A stretch of 64,000 bases of DNA from Zonotrichia leucophrys gambelii (lineage: Eukaryota; Chordata; Aves; Passeriformes; Passerellidae): positions 74,997,421 to 75,061,420 of the forward strand of contig NC_088200.1 of assembly GCF_028769735.1 (NCBI RefSeq), in the 5' to 3' direction. Position numbers and translations under genes: made by a program. The notes below the pieces were generated by a model that was not told the DNA's origin, searched no databases, and saw only the letters and a list, made by a program, of their open reading frames with translations. This document shows, piece after piece, positions 60,301 through 63,155 of the stretch (positions are counted from its first letter, which is position 1; every line of letters starts with the position of its first letter).

Positions 60301-63155
60301 GAGAAAATTCATAGTTTAGCCACATACCTACAGCAACAGCATAAAATGCATTACAAAATGTACAGAAAGCCTATTAATTACCAAGTGCAATATGGCCCCA
60401 TCAAATACCAGATGTTCTGCTGAGGTTATCTGGAAAAGTTTGAGGAAGGGATGCACCTAAATTATATTCCTAACCTTTCCTGAGTATTTTTAATGCTTTT
60501 CAAGAGAAAGGAGCAAAACCTGTCATAATCCTGCAGTACAGATCTGTAGCTATTTTGTACAAACCCAGTAACTGGCTTCAAGAGATCCAAAAGTAAAATA
60601 TTATATAAATGGGAGAAAAATAAGCAGCTAAAGTAAACATCAACCAATTTGCAGTTCCTGGCAAAAACCCCTGTCCCTTATTTAAAATGGAAATGTTATT
60701 CTAGCAGAGTTTTTGGGAACTTAACAACAAATTCCACCTCTGCTGTAACTGATTTTCAACAGAAAGAGTTTCCAAAGCTGCCATCAATAGACAGAGAGGA
60801 GAAGAGTGCTGCTCTTTCCCTGCTCCATCCCCTTGGGACCACAGTCCAGGCAGAATGTGAATCACAATCTCATGGGGGCTTTGCCACTCGTGTGCTGCTG
60901 ATTTTCCTGCAGAAACTGAGGTCCAACCACAGCCCAAAATCACCCGTTTTCAGGGCACTTTGTGACTCACCCTGCAGTGACAGGGGACAGGCTCAGGATG
61001 CTGACAAGTGCCCAGTGCAGTGCCCAGCCTGATGATGGCAGTGTGAGCCCTGCTGCCTTCAGTGCAGTATTTTTCATGGTTTTTTGCAGCTTTGCAGAGG
61101 GATGTCTTACCTTGGCGTATAAAGGTTTGGCTGGTATCTAGCAATATGTCACAGCCCTCCACTATGGTCCTCTCTATGGCCAGGTTCTTCCGGATGTTCT
61201 CTGTGTCACTCACCTCGTCGTGCATCACTCTGTTGGGGACAAAAATGCACTTTATCTCCCCAAAACGTGCCTCACACCTGCTGTGTCTCTGAAGACACAG
61301 TGCATGTCCTTCAGCACCTGCTACAGATCTACCCACCCAGTGCCTCCTCACTCCAGCGCAGGTCTCCTGCCTTTTTTCCCCTTCTTTTCAAACCATTCTT
61401 GTGATCATTTTGATTTTTCAGCAGTGGAGCCAATTTGGCAGATTAGTGACTGTTCCTGAGCACATCTGACAGATGCCACTGAGCTACAAACACTTCACAG
61501 CTGATAGAAGAGAACCTGATCCTTAGTGCACAAATAGGAAAGTGTTGCCTAGAATTGCATAGGGCATATTTAGGACTTCCTTTCCATGGCTTCAGGGTCC
61601 TCCTCTGTCCCTGTTTCATCTTTACAATTCAATGTATCCCTTCCGTTCCCCTTTCCATTCCTTCTTCCTTTCCCTTTCCCTTTTCCCCTTTCCTTTCCTT
61701 TCCTTTCCTTTCCTTTCCTTTCCTTTCCTTTCCTTTCCTTTCCTTTCCTTTCCTTTCCTTTCCTTTCCTTTCCTTTCCTTTCCTTTCCTTTCCTTTCCTT
61801 TCCTTTCCTTTCCTTTCCTTTCCTTTCCTTTCCTTTCCTTTCCTTTCCTTTCCTTTCCTTTCCTTTCCTTTCCTTTCCTTTCCTTTCCTTTCCTTTCCTT
61901 TCCTTTCCTTTCCTTTCCTTTCCCTCAACAACCACAGCTTTGATATTTCAACATTTTTCTTATTGTTCTTCCTACAGGCATTCTCCCCTTACAGAGAAAA
62001 ATACAGATTTTATATATATATATATTTTTTTTTTTTTTTGTGCAGAAACAAATCCAGGAGTTTATATGCTCTTGCAATTATATTTTCCTAAAGTGAGACT
62101 GGACTGCACTTCCTGGAATCTCCTCCTCCCTCAGAACTACCTTAAAGGGATGGAAATGAGTCAGGTAATTTTACATTTATGGTCTCGACTGACTTTATGA
62201 GCAGAGAGGATCAGTCAGTCTCAGACTCCACAGACACTTCTGAGTGTTCAGTGGTGAATCAGATGCATCAGCAGTGAACTCTGACTTATGTGATGAAGCC
62301 AGTCCAAAGCTGATTTATCTGCTCGTGCAGATCTTTTACAAGTAAATATTCTCCAAGCACATCTTAAGTGAATACTCCAGACACTGAATATTTATATCCA
62401 GGAGTTCACTCATGGTCTCTTTGTTCTCAGCAGAAAAGTGCATTTCCCAGAGAGGAGAAACACATTTCCCACTGTGCTGATGAGAGGAACATCTGAGAAA
62501 GGTCTGGGGGTTCAGGGAAGAGCTTCATTGTGCAGGTTTCCACAGGGAGCAAAAGTTCTCAGAATATATCTTTAGTTCCTGCTTATCTGGCATGATTTAA
62601 AGCAAATATGAAATTCACTTTGCACACTAGCATACTAAAATTATAACACAGACAGAGAATTAGGTGCTTTCCAAGACCACAATTATTTAAAATGCTCTTC
62701 TCTCTTTAAATTAAGAAAAATAAAATTTCTTTATGTAAAGAGAACTGCTCTGTTCATAACCCAGGAGTAGGTGGTTTCTATAGTGATTTCGATTCTCCCT
62801 AACCAAAATACAAGGAGACTTTTGGAGATTTAAATTTGCCGAAAAGAAAAAATAATTAGAACAGACAAAATATTACAGTGAGGTATTTTTGTTATTTTTC
62901 ATTATCTTCTGTTTTGTGTTTGATCCTTTTCTTTACAATGCATATATTTTTAATAGAGCAAAAACAAGTAAAAATAAAGAAAACTGGTTTTTCTTTTCAA
63001 AACCTTAAATTCAAAATAATCAGAGATAAGGTAGAAAAATCTTACCTTGAAAGTTCCTCTAGTTTAGATTTAGCAAATTCAAGGCTTTTTCTCTCAACGT
63101 GTTCGTGTGGTGTGTGAGCCAAAAGTTCATGAAGTGTTATAATATATCTGGGAAT
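1127..63155 (-). CDS. RASGRF2: RASGRF2, partial gene model (16 internal exons)
   Basis: Ras-specific guanine nucleotide-releasing factor 2 is a multidomain exchange factor that loads GTP on Ras through its CDC25 domain and on Rac through its DH-PH module, downstream of calcium/calmodulin, mainly in neurons (family knowledge). Sixteen minus-strand exons with GT-AG borders and compatible phases give 733 uninterrupted codons. They cover half of the DH domain, PH2, both parts of the REM, the Ser/Pro linker and about half of CDC25. Assignment to RASGRF2 rather than RASGRF1 rests on remembered paralogue differences: [16 protein letters not shown] (not KVLQ), [16 protein letters not shown], and [17 protein letters not shown]. 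The family protein is about 1,240 residues, so this is roughly residues 386-1119 (inferred). Promoter, start codon and N-terminal exons lie beyond 64000 on this strand; the last exons and stop lie below position 1. No frameshift or premature stop was seen. Confidence 0.95.
1470..1812 (+). mobile_element. CR1 LINE 3' end
   Basis: This segment matches the usual CR1 3' region: GGAGAAAAGG.CGCTCAGGGG, CTCTCTACAACCCCCTGAGAGG, TTGGATATAAGGAAAAAGTG, GGACTCCATGATCTTGAAGG, and an ending CCGGTGATTCTGTGAGTTCTGTGATTC. It is 5'-truncated as is typical for CR1. It lies 145 nt upstream (in gene direction) of the RASGRF2 exon at 1127-1324, antisense to the gene. Confidence 0.85.
2306..2390 (-). CDS. RASGRF2: RASGRF2 exon: CDC25 domain
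   Basis: This 85-bp exon completes a Glu codon and encodes [20 protein letters not shown], then KTSQHFND. It corresponds to the conserved EEFLGQ.W and the T..FN segment preceding the NL.A catalytic-core helix. The acceptor is atgtctag|AGAG and the donor is AATGAT|gtaagt. It is flanked by AT-rich intron. Confidence 0.94.
2680..4187 (+). mobile_element. LTR-like element interrupted by a second LTR
   Basis: The two parts, 2680-3245 and 4019-4187, are collinear with an uninterrupted copy at 45387-46048. Shared blocks include GGGATAACCCAGGCCCAAAAGG, AACAATCAACATCTCAGTCTGG and TTGTGAACAAGAGTGG. The first part starts TGTCAGGGTTGAGCTGGGGG and the second ends near CACGTGCA, whose reverse complement resembles the start, as for an LTR. 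The interruption at 3246-4018 is a different LTR with its own target duplication. The right boundary lies about 10 nt from the donor of the RASGRF2 exon at 4198. No duplication for the outer element was found. Confidence 0.7.
3246..4018 (+). mobile_element. Solo LTR, 5-bp-duplication family (copy 1, nested)
   Basis: The element runs from TGTCTCAGG to CCAAGACA, whose reverse complement TGTCTTGG mirrors the start. It is flanked by atcta (3241-3245) and gtcta (4019-4023), a 5-bp target duplication with one change, as usual for ERVL- or ERV1-type elements. It shares nearly all its length with 16190-16906 and 53765-54484, including a GCAGGGCCGATCCAATCCCA block. It carries three tandem copies of a 32-bp unit (about 3377-3472), where the others have one. 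It sits inside another LTR-like repeat, so it is the younger insertion. Confidence 0.88.
4198..4301 (-). CDS. RASGRF2: RASGRF2 exon: start of CDC25 catalytic domain
   Basis: This 104-bp exon encodes [20 protein letters not shown] and then [14 protein letters not shown] plus two bases of a Glu codon. The block [20 protein letters not shown] is the first conserved helix of the RasGEF (CDC25) domain. The acceptor is gctttgcag|GCAG and the donor is CTACGA|gtgagc. A repeat-family boundary lies about 10 nt into the downstream intron. Confidence 0.95.
4302..4786 (-). other. RASGRF2: RASGRF2 intron, ordinary
   Basis: A 485-nt AT-rich intron between the exons at 4787-4847 and 4198-4301. No repeat, RNA gene or conserved reading frame was seen. 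Confidence 0.8.
4787..4847 (-). CDS. RASGRF2: RASGRF2 exon: short exon before the CDC25 domain
   Basis: This 61-bp exon completes an Arg codon and encodes [20 protein letters not shown]. It links the REM helices to the catalytic domain. The acceptor is tttttcag|GACTC and the donor is CAGATG|gtaagt. Both junctions are in frame with the neighbouring exons. Confidence 0.93.
8005..8418 (+). mobile_element. Solo LTR, ~410-bp family (copy 2)
   Basis: The element starts TGTGGCATTCACATTTTTTG and ends CACAAATACAATA. It contains the same CCCAGGATTTTTCTCTTGGGAAGC and AATAATAAATTAGCCTTCTGAG blocks as the copies at 688 and 47079. The flanking hexamers gaagat (7999-8004) and gagcat (8419-8424) match at four of six positions, a possible decayed 6-bp duplication. 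A 6-bp duplication would suit a class II (ERVK-type) element. Confidence 0.85.
9799..9828 (+). repeat. Poly-T tract
   Basis: Thirty consecutive T residues, followed shortly by a run of A residues at 9835-9846. It is a simple repeat within an intron. Confidence 0.95.
11078..11190 (-). CDS. RASGRF2: RASGRF2 exon: REM end, helical segment before CDC25
   Basis: This 113-bp exon encodes [20 protein letters not shown], then [17 protein letters not shown] plus two bases of an Arg codon. It forms helices following the RHWV motif. The acceptor is cattttcag|GATTTT and the donor is CTGAG|gtaaat. The [17 protein letters not shown] stretch distinguishes RASGRF2 from RASGRF1 (recalled). About 280 nt upstream in the intron lies a perfect 21-bp hairpin (11469-11534). 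Confidence 0.95.
11469..11534. repeat. Perfect 21-bp inverted repeat (hairpin)
   Basis: The left arm 11469-11489 and right arm 11514-11533/11534 are exact reverse complements over 21 bp, separated by 24 nt. Pairing stops abruptly on the outer side. The RNA from either strand would fold into a 66-nt stem-loop. It lies about 280 nt upstream of the acceptor of the exon at 11078-11190. It could be an inverted-duplication mutation, a piece of a small element or a small-RNA precursor; none is shown. Confidence 0.9.
11857..11934. repeat. Tandem duplication of a 39-bp unit
   Basis: Two identical adjacent 39-bp copies (11857-11895 and 11896-11934), each starting GCTGCCTGGTGCACCACAGA. Identity implies a recent slippage or replication event. 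Confidence 0.95.
16190..16906 (+). mobile_element. Solo LTR, 5-bp-duplication family (copy 2)
   Basis: The element starts TGTCCTGGGTTG and ends near CACCGAGGCA. It has gtaac on the left (16185-16189) and gtgac on the right (16907-16911), a 5-bp duplication with one difference. It is collinear with 3246-4018 and 53765-54484 and has the single form of the 32-bp unit. Its last roughly 20 bases diverge from the other copies. Confidence 0.85.
17468..17485 (+). repeat. Poly-A tract
   Basis: Eighteen consecutive A residues in an intron, continued by A-rich sequence with single G interruptions. No element was recognised in front of it on either strand. Confidence 0.9.
18029..18181. repeat. G/T-rich low-complexity tract
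   Basis: About 150 bases made almost wholly of G and T on the plus strand, with a run of 11 G residues (18069-18079), a run of 7 G residues and many TTTG/GTTT units. Several G-runs could form a quadruplex on the plus strand. The RASGRF2 transcript would carry the A/C-rich complement. Confidence 0.85.
19864..19970 (-). CDS. RASGRF2: RASGRF2 exon: REM, second part
   Basis: This 107-bp exon completes a Gly codon and encodes [20 protein letters not shown], then [25 protein letters not shown] is the motif that closes the Ras exchanger fold (compare RVLNVCRHWV in SOS), so the REM is split over exons about 28 kb apart with the linker exons in between. The acceptor is gtgtgcag|GG and the donor is CACAG|gtaccc. 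It is GC-rich within an AT-rich intron. Confidence 0.96.
23190..23275 (+). mobile_element. CR1 LINE 3' fragment
   Basis: A short piece of the CR1 3' end: CCTGCCCATGGCAGGGGGCTGGAAC followed by a degraded GATGTCATTGGGGTTCCTTCCAA. It is strongly truncated at both ends. Confidence 0.7.
23636..23745. repeat. Degenerate tandem repeat ATCCATCAGATA
   Basis: Several imperfect copies of ATCCATCAGATATTAT within about 110 bases. They are locally duplicated with substitutions, and no link to a known element was seen. Confidence 0.65.
24297..24347 (+). repeat. (TTA)n microsatellite
   Basis: Seventeen uninterrupted ATT/TTA units (51 bp). It is likely length-variable between individuals. Confidence 0.97.
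28566..29172 (+). mobile_element. Solo LTR, 6-bp-duplication (ERVK-type) family (copy 1)
   Basis: A 607-bp element starting TGTCGGATCTCA and ending ATAACCGGACA. It is flanked by a perfect 6-bp duplication AGCGCC (28560-28565 and 29173-29178). It is collinear with 48094-48703. An AATAAA polyadenylation-like signal lies at about 29058, followed by a CT/CG-rich segment like R/U5. A pyrimidine-rich cluster of TTC/CTC occurs near 28815-28850. Six-base duplications are typical of class II (betaretrovirus-like) elements. The intact duplication suggests fairly recent insertion and later LTR-LTR recombination. Confidence 0.92.
30977..31004 (+). repeat. (GGA)n microsatellite
   Basis: About nine GGA/GAG units in a row within the long intron. 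Confidence 0.95.
33558..33720 (-). mobile_element. CR1 LINE 3' fragment (reverse)
   Basis: The plus strand reads TGTAGAATCGGTAGGGTTGGAAAGGACCTG and GAGTCCAACCCTTTACCCACACCACTG. This is the reverse complement of the CR1 tail (GGTTGGACTC... ...CCTTCCAACCCTA.CGATTCTA). The sequence up to about 34100 may be an older continuation, but I could not confirm it. Confidence 0.7.
35745..36160. repeat. Minisatellite with higher-order structure
   Basis: About 415 bases built from GGGACAGTGCT-like 10-12-mers alternating with CCCCACTGGTGACAGTGCTGGG. The latter block starts at 35829, 35880, 35962, 36013 and 36106 (spacings 51, 82, 51, 93). A 133-bp pair (35829/35962 and 35880/36013) therefore repeats as a higher-order unit. 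It directly abuts the CR1 copy that follows. Confidence 0.9.
36160..37015 (+). mobile_element. CR1 LINE, 3' ORF2 end and 3' UTR
   Basis: The segment contains CR1 landmarks in order: CTGTTCAAAACCTGTACCAGGGG, GTGGATCTGCTGGAGGGCAGG, TGCCAGGCCCTGCCCTTGGG, GAGGCTGAGGGAGCCGGG, CAGGAATTTCCCCATGGAAAG, and a tail CCAGCCTAAATGATTCTCTGATAAA. It is GC-rich and lacks an intact reverse-transcriptase frame. It is antisense to RASGRF2 and 5'-truncated at the minisatellite. Confidence 0.85.
37914..38003 (-). CDS. RASGRF2: RASGRF2 exon: linker, Ala-rich segment
   Basis: This 90-bp phase-symmetric exon encodes [20 protein letters not shown] and then AAAGHGSPP. The [20 protein letters not shown] block is shared by RASGRF proteins. 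The acceptor is cctttacag|TGCAG and the donor is CCAG|gtgagg. The junction codon with the previous exon reads Val, where I recall a Gly in mammals. It is followed by the longest intron of the window (17.9 kb). Confidence 0.93.
38004..39231 (-). other. RASGRF2: RASGRF2 intron (1.2 kb)
   Basis: This intron lies between the two linker exons. It looks unique, is moderately AT-rich, and no mobile element or RNA gene was seen. Confidence 0.75.
39232..39357 (-). CDS. RASGRF2: RASGRF2 exon: linker with tandem acceptor
   Basis: This 126-bp exon is phase-symmetric. After completing an Ala codon it encodes [20 protein letters not shown] and then [20 protein letters not shown] and G. The [16 protein letters not shown] block is conserved in RASGRF2. 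The acceptor region reads tttaaagcagcag, with three consecutive AGs 3 nt apart. The middle one gives RRAVLE as in the mammalian protein and is annotated; the outer ones would add or remove one Ala. The donor is GGGAG|gtgaga. Skipping would keep the frame. Confidence 0.9.
40699..40739 (+). repeat. (TC)n(TA)n microsatellite
   Basis: About 12 TC units followed by a short (TA) tract. It is a compound dinucleotide repeat. Confidence 0.95.
40856..44400 (-). mobile_element. Long degenerate CR1 LINE in gene-sense orientation
   Basis: The 3' tail is at 40856 (ATCATAGAACCACAGAATCCCC, reverse of the CR1 end). Minus-strand frames keep CR1 reverse-transcriptase blocks: [21 protein letters not shown] and [15 protein letters not shown] (about 41655-41879), and [36 protein letters not shown] and GKVMEKI (about 42446-42751). 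Further upstream is [11 protein letters not shown] (about 43172-43360). The part from 43400 to 44400 resembles the 5' CR1 region (GGTGCATC..ATCAGG near 44300, like the DGIHL..G..LARELA block), with less certainty. Frameshifts and stops are many, so it is inactive. At about 3.5 kb it is unusually long for a CR1 copy. Confidence 0.8.
45387..46048 (+). mobile_element. LTR-like element, second copy of the 2680-4187 family
   Basis: It matches 2760-3245 and 4019-4187 with few differences and no interruption, so it gives the empty-site form of the nested insertion. It starts AGGAGTGTCCTCCCC and ends near CACATGCA. The first roughly 80 bases of the other copy are missing or replaced. Its body lies in RASGRF2 intron sequence, antisense to the gene. 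Confidence 0.75.
46115..46600 (+). mobile_element. Candidate retroviral LTR next to a RASGRF2 exon
   Basis: The order of signals resembles an LTR: two CATTGGTC/ATTGGTC (inverted CCAAT) boxes at about 46230-46275, a TATA-like GGGTATAACAG at about 46294, then about 65 bases on an AATAAA signal (CTACAATAAAGCC, about 46365), then a pyrimidine-rich U5-like segment. I could not define its ends or a target duplication, and there is no second copy in the window. The donor of the exon at 46656 is close by. An unrelated promoter-like stretch is the alternative. Confidence 0.4.
46656..47044 (-). CDS. RASGRF2: RASGRF2 exon: Ser/Pro-rich linker inside the REM-CDC25 region
   Basis: This 389-bp exon is the largest here. 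It starts with [20 protein letters not shown] and then has a low-complexity linker with [33 protein letters not shown], a Ser/Thr/Pro run, and [15 protein letters not shown]. It ends NKLRRSIRR plus one base. The many SP/SPxx sites fit a regulatory phosphorylated linker (inferred). The acceptor is gcctctcag|GTCC and the donor is CAGAG|gtattc, a weaker donor than most here. Its 3' splice region is unusual: an LTR ends only 34 nt upstream of the exon. Confidence 0.95.
47045..47781 (-). other. RASGRF2: RASGRF2 intron (0.7 kb), more than half LTR
   Basis: This short intron between the REM exon (47782-48030) and the large linker exon is occupied by the LTR at 47079-47487. The remaining 290 bases at 47494-47781 look unique. 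Confidence 0.85.
47079..47487 (-). mobile_element. Solo LTR, ~410-bp family (copy 3), at a RASGRF2 acceptor
   Basis: Read on the minus strand it starts TGTCACATTCACATTCTCTG and ends CACAAATACAATA. It shares the CCCAGGATTTTTCTCCTGGGAAGC and AATAATAAATTAGCCTTCTCAGAAC blocks with the copies at 688 and 8005. On the plus strand the flanks are cgtggt (47073-47078) and catggt (47488-47493), a 6-bp target duplication with one difference. It lies in the same orientation as RASGRF2, and its end is only 34 nt upstream of the exon at 46656-47044. Confidence 0.9.
47782..48030 (-). CDS. RASGRF2: RASGRF2 exon: Ras exchanger motif (REM), first part
   Basis: This 249-bp exon enters and leaves in the same phase. 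It encodes [20 protein letters not shown], then the REM signature [20 protein letters not shown], then [15 protein letters not shown] and ends [10 protein letters not shown] packs against CDC25 and is needed for Ras exchange. The acceptor is tttgcgtag|ATCCGAC; a closer AG (cttcacag|AGATG) also keeps the frame but would drop the conserved SDARLHR. The donor is GTCAG|gtgagc. A retroviral insertion begins 63 nt upstream of the acceptor (48094). Confidence 0.96.
48094..48781 (+). mobile_element. ERVK-type LTR joined to tRNA-Asn-complementary sequence
   Basis: Bases 48094-48703 are a 610-bp LTR (TGTTAGATCTCA to ATAACCCGACA), collinear with the solo LTR at 28566-29172. A 34-nt spacer follows, then from 48738 the complement of the 3' part of tRNA-Asn including CCA. 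The 6-bp sequence GCCCTT stands immediately left of the LTR (48088-48093) and again at 48782-48787, right after the tRNA-derived part, so LTR, spacer and tRNA-like sequence appear to have inserted as one unit ending in TAACA. A class II element primed by tRNA-Asn is the simplest parent (inferred). The acceptor of the RASGRF2 exon at 47782-48030 is 63 nt away. Confidence 0.82.
48738..48784 (-). pseudogene. tRNA-Asn(GTT) 3'-half sequence with CCA
   Basis: On the minus strand these 47 nt read the last two bases of the 5' anticodon stem, the loop CTGTTAA with anticodon GTT, the CCGAA stem, AGGTT, the T arm GGTGG-TTCGAGC-CCACC, the acceptor strand CAGGGAC, G, and CCA. This agrees with the vertebrate tRNA-Asn sequence as I know it. 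The 5' acceptor strand and D arm are absent, so it is not a functional tRNA. Genomic tRNA genes lack CCA, so this part came from a mature, processed tRNA by reverse transcription. The last three bases overlap the GCCCTT duplication. Confidence 0.93.
48850..49326 (-). mobile_element. Solo LTR, AACCATGACA-ending family
   Basis: On the minus strand it starts TGTCCAATTCCAGCTCCAGG and ends GTGTTAAACCATGACA, an ending common in avian LTRs. TTAATAAAG on the minus strand (about 48976-48984) fits a polyadenylation signal. I found no target duplication, and there is no second copy in the window. Confidence 0.6.
49366..49520 (+). mobile_element. LTR-like fragment with polyadenylation signal
   Basis: It starts TGTGAAAACTCGTGACTCAG, includes AGGCCTTTTAATAAATCCC, and ends CTGTTCTAGGCAGCTTTTCA. 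The layout resembles the R/U5 end of an avian LTR. It is too short for a complete element, and the exact ends are uncertain. Confidence 0.45.
51414..51496 (-). CDS. RASGRF2: RASGRF2 exon: PH2 tail and linker to REM
   Basis: This 83-bp exon encodes [20 protein letters not shown] and then VTVPHMI plus two bases of a Lys codon. It forms the end of the PH2 helix and the conserved linker (VPHMIKSDARLH) leading into the REM. The acceptor is tttccacag|TGCATT and the donor is ATCAA|gtaagt. It is easy to miss because the codon usage is AT-rich. Confidence 0.94.
52159..52199 (+). repeat. (TA)n microsatellite
   Basis: An interrupted AT/TA dinucleotide tract with AC and GT interruptions, followed by a poly-T run at 52208-52219. 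Confidence 0.92.
53765..54484 (+). mobile_element. Solo LTR, 5-bp-duplication family (copy 3), at a RASGRF2 donor
   Basis: The element is flanked by a perfect 5-bp duplication GAAAA (53760-53764 and 54485-54489). Both terminal bases are mutated relative to the family: the start reads GGTCTTAGGTT for TGTCYTGG, and the end reads CCAAGAAA for CCAAGACA. It is otherwise collinear with 3246-4018 and 16190-16906. It is antisense to RASGRF2, and only 17 nt separate it from the exon at 54502. Confidence 0.92.
54502..54638 (-). CDS. RASGRF2: RASGRF2 exon: PH2 domain, C-terminal strands and helix
   Basis: This 137-bp exon encodes [20 protein letters not shown], then a segment reading [20 protein letters not shown] and DISQ. 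It contains the closing PH strand and the C-terminal helix with the near-invariant Trp. The acceptor chosen is ctgtaaag|CAAAAGG, because it restores SKGSGQV in frame with the previous exon. The donor is CAG|gtacct. Only 17 intronic bases separate this donor from an LTR insertion (53765-54484), so sequence beyond intron position +17 is retroviral. Confidence 0.93.
54639..55436 (-). other. RASGRF2: RASGRF2 intron (0.8 kb)
   Basis: An AT-rich intron between two PH2 exons. A T-rich run lies at 55110-55150. No element was recognised. Confidence 0.75.
55437..55503 (-). CDS. RASGRF2: RASGRF2 exon: PH2 domain, middle
   Basis: This 67-bp exon (22 codons plus one base) encodes [20 protein letters not shown] and then DD. 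It is a PH-domain strand followed by an acidic loop. The acceptor is tttccacag|ACAGG and the donor is GATT|gtaagt. It joins the neighbouring exons in frame (LLK|TGG and DDD-S|KGSG). Confidence 0.93.
55504..56487 (-). other. RASGRF2: RASGRF2 intron (1.0 kb)
   Basis: An AT-rich intron between two PH2 exons, in which I see nothing beyond unique-looking sequence. Confidence 0.75.
56488..56648 (-). CDS. RASGRF2: RASGRF2 exon: PH2 domain, first strands
   Basis: This 161-bp exon (two bases plus 53 codons) encodes [20 protein letters not shown], then [20 protein letters not shown] and [13 protein letters not shown]. This is the start of the second pleckstrin-homology domain: a basic strand, a charged turn, then the hydrophobic [12 protein letters not shown] strand. 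PH2 supports DH activity and membrane association in this family. The acceptor is ttaccag|GTTCCC and the donor is CTTAAG|gtatgg. A second AG at the Gln codon (ccag|GTCCCC) lies 15 nt inside; using it would remove five codons, and the longer form matches the known RQGSLIQVP junction. Confidence 0.95.
56649..61110 (-). other. RASGRF2: RASGRF2 intron (4.5 kb)
   Basis: This intron lies between the DH-PH junction exon (61111) and the first PH2 exon (56648). It contains a CR1 3' fragment (58960-59175). The other sequence, including 59200-61100, looks unique, and no exon was recognised. Confidence 0.75.
58960..59175 (+). mobile_element. CR1 LINE 3' fragment
   Basis: Degraded CR1 tail: ACTGGAAGAGGTTGCTCATTCAGGGAGGCTGTG, then GGCATGGCAGAAGCCAACCTCC and AATTTCCAAAGTCCCTTCCAGCTTCAGCATGATTTTGTGG. 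It is older than the other CR1 copies, judging by the number of differences from the usual motif order. Confidence 0.65.
61111..61229 (-). CDS. RASGRF2: RASGRF2 exon: end of DH domain and DH-PH2 junction
   Basis: This 119-bp exon completes the Arg codon and encodes [20 protein letters not shown] followed by a stretch ending [11 protein letters not shown], plus one base of a Gly codon. It is the last DH helix leading into the first strand of PH2. The acceptor is ccccaacag and the donor is CAAG|gtaaga. The coding sequence for Asp-Glu-Val-Ser contains a full consensus donor (GAG|GTGAGT) 16 nt into the exon; using it would shift the frame. A 235-bp pentanucleotide repeat lies about 460 nt upstream in the preceding intron. 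Confidence 0.95.
61230..63045 (-). other. RASGRF2: RASGRF2 intron (1.8 kb)
   Basis: This intron lies between the two DH exons. A large (AAAGG)n tract (61687-61922) and a short (TA)n/poly-T stretch (62011-62039) lie in it. No element or RNA gene was recognised in the rest. Confidence 0.8.
61687..61922 (+). repeat. (TCCTT)n pentanucleotide repeat, about 47 units
   Basis: Perfect uninterrupted TCCTT units for about 235 bp, with variant TTCCC/TTTCC units just before it. In the RASGRF2 sense strand the unit is AAAGG. The strand bias (all pyrimidine on one strand) can form triplex structures. Long reading frames cross it in several frames, but they only reflect the absence of stops in the repeat. 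Confidence 0.98.
63046..63155 (-). CDS. RASGRF2: RASGRF2 exon: DH domain, C-terminal half begins
   Basis: This 110-bp exon starts in phase 0 and ends with two bases of an Arg codon. It reads [20 protein letters not shown] and then a Lys/Glu-rich helix ending KLEELS. This is the conserved late helix of the Dbl-homology (Rac-exchange) domain, where the IPRY..TLHELL block packs against the GTPase-binding face. The acceptor is tttcaag and the donor is CAAG|gtaaga. An alternative acceptor eight bases further in (cccag) would break the IPRY block and the frame, so it was rejected. It is the most 5' exon in the window; upstream DH exons lie outside. Confidence 0.93.

Noticed and set aside
61555..62200. 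Long frames on both strands across the pentanucleotide repeat (LSFPF- and KERKG-type)
   Set aside because: They are translations of a simple repeat without stops, not genes.
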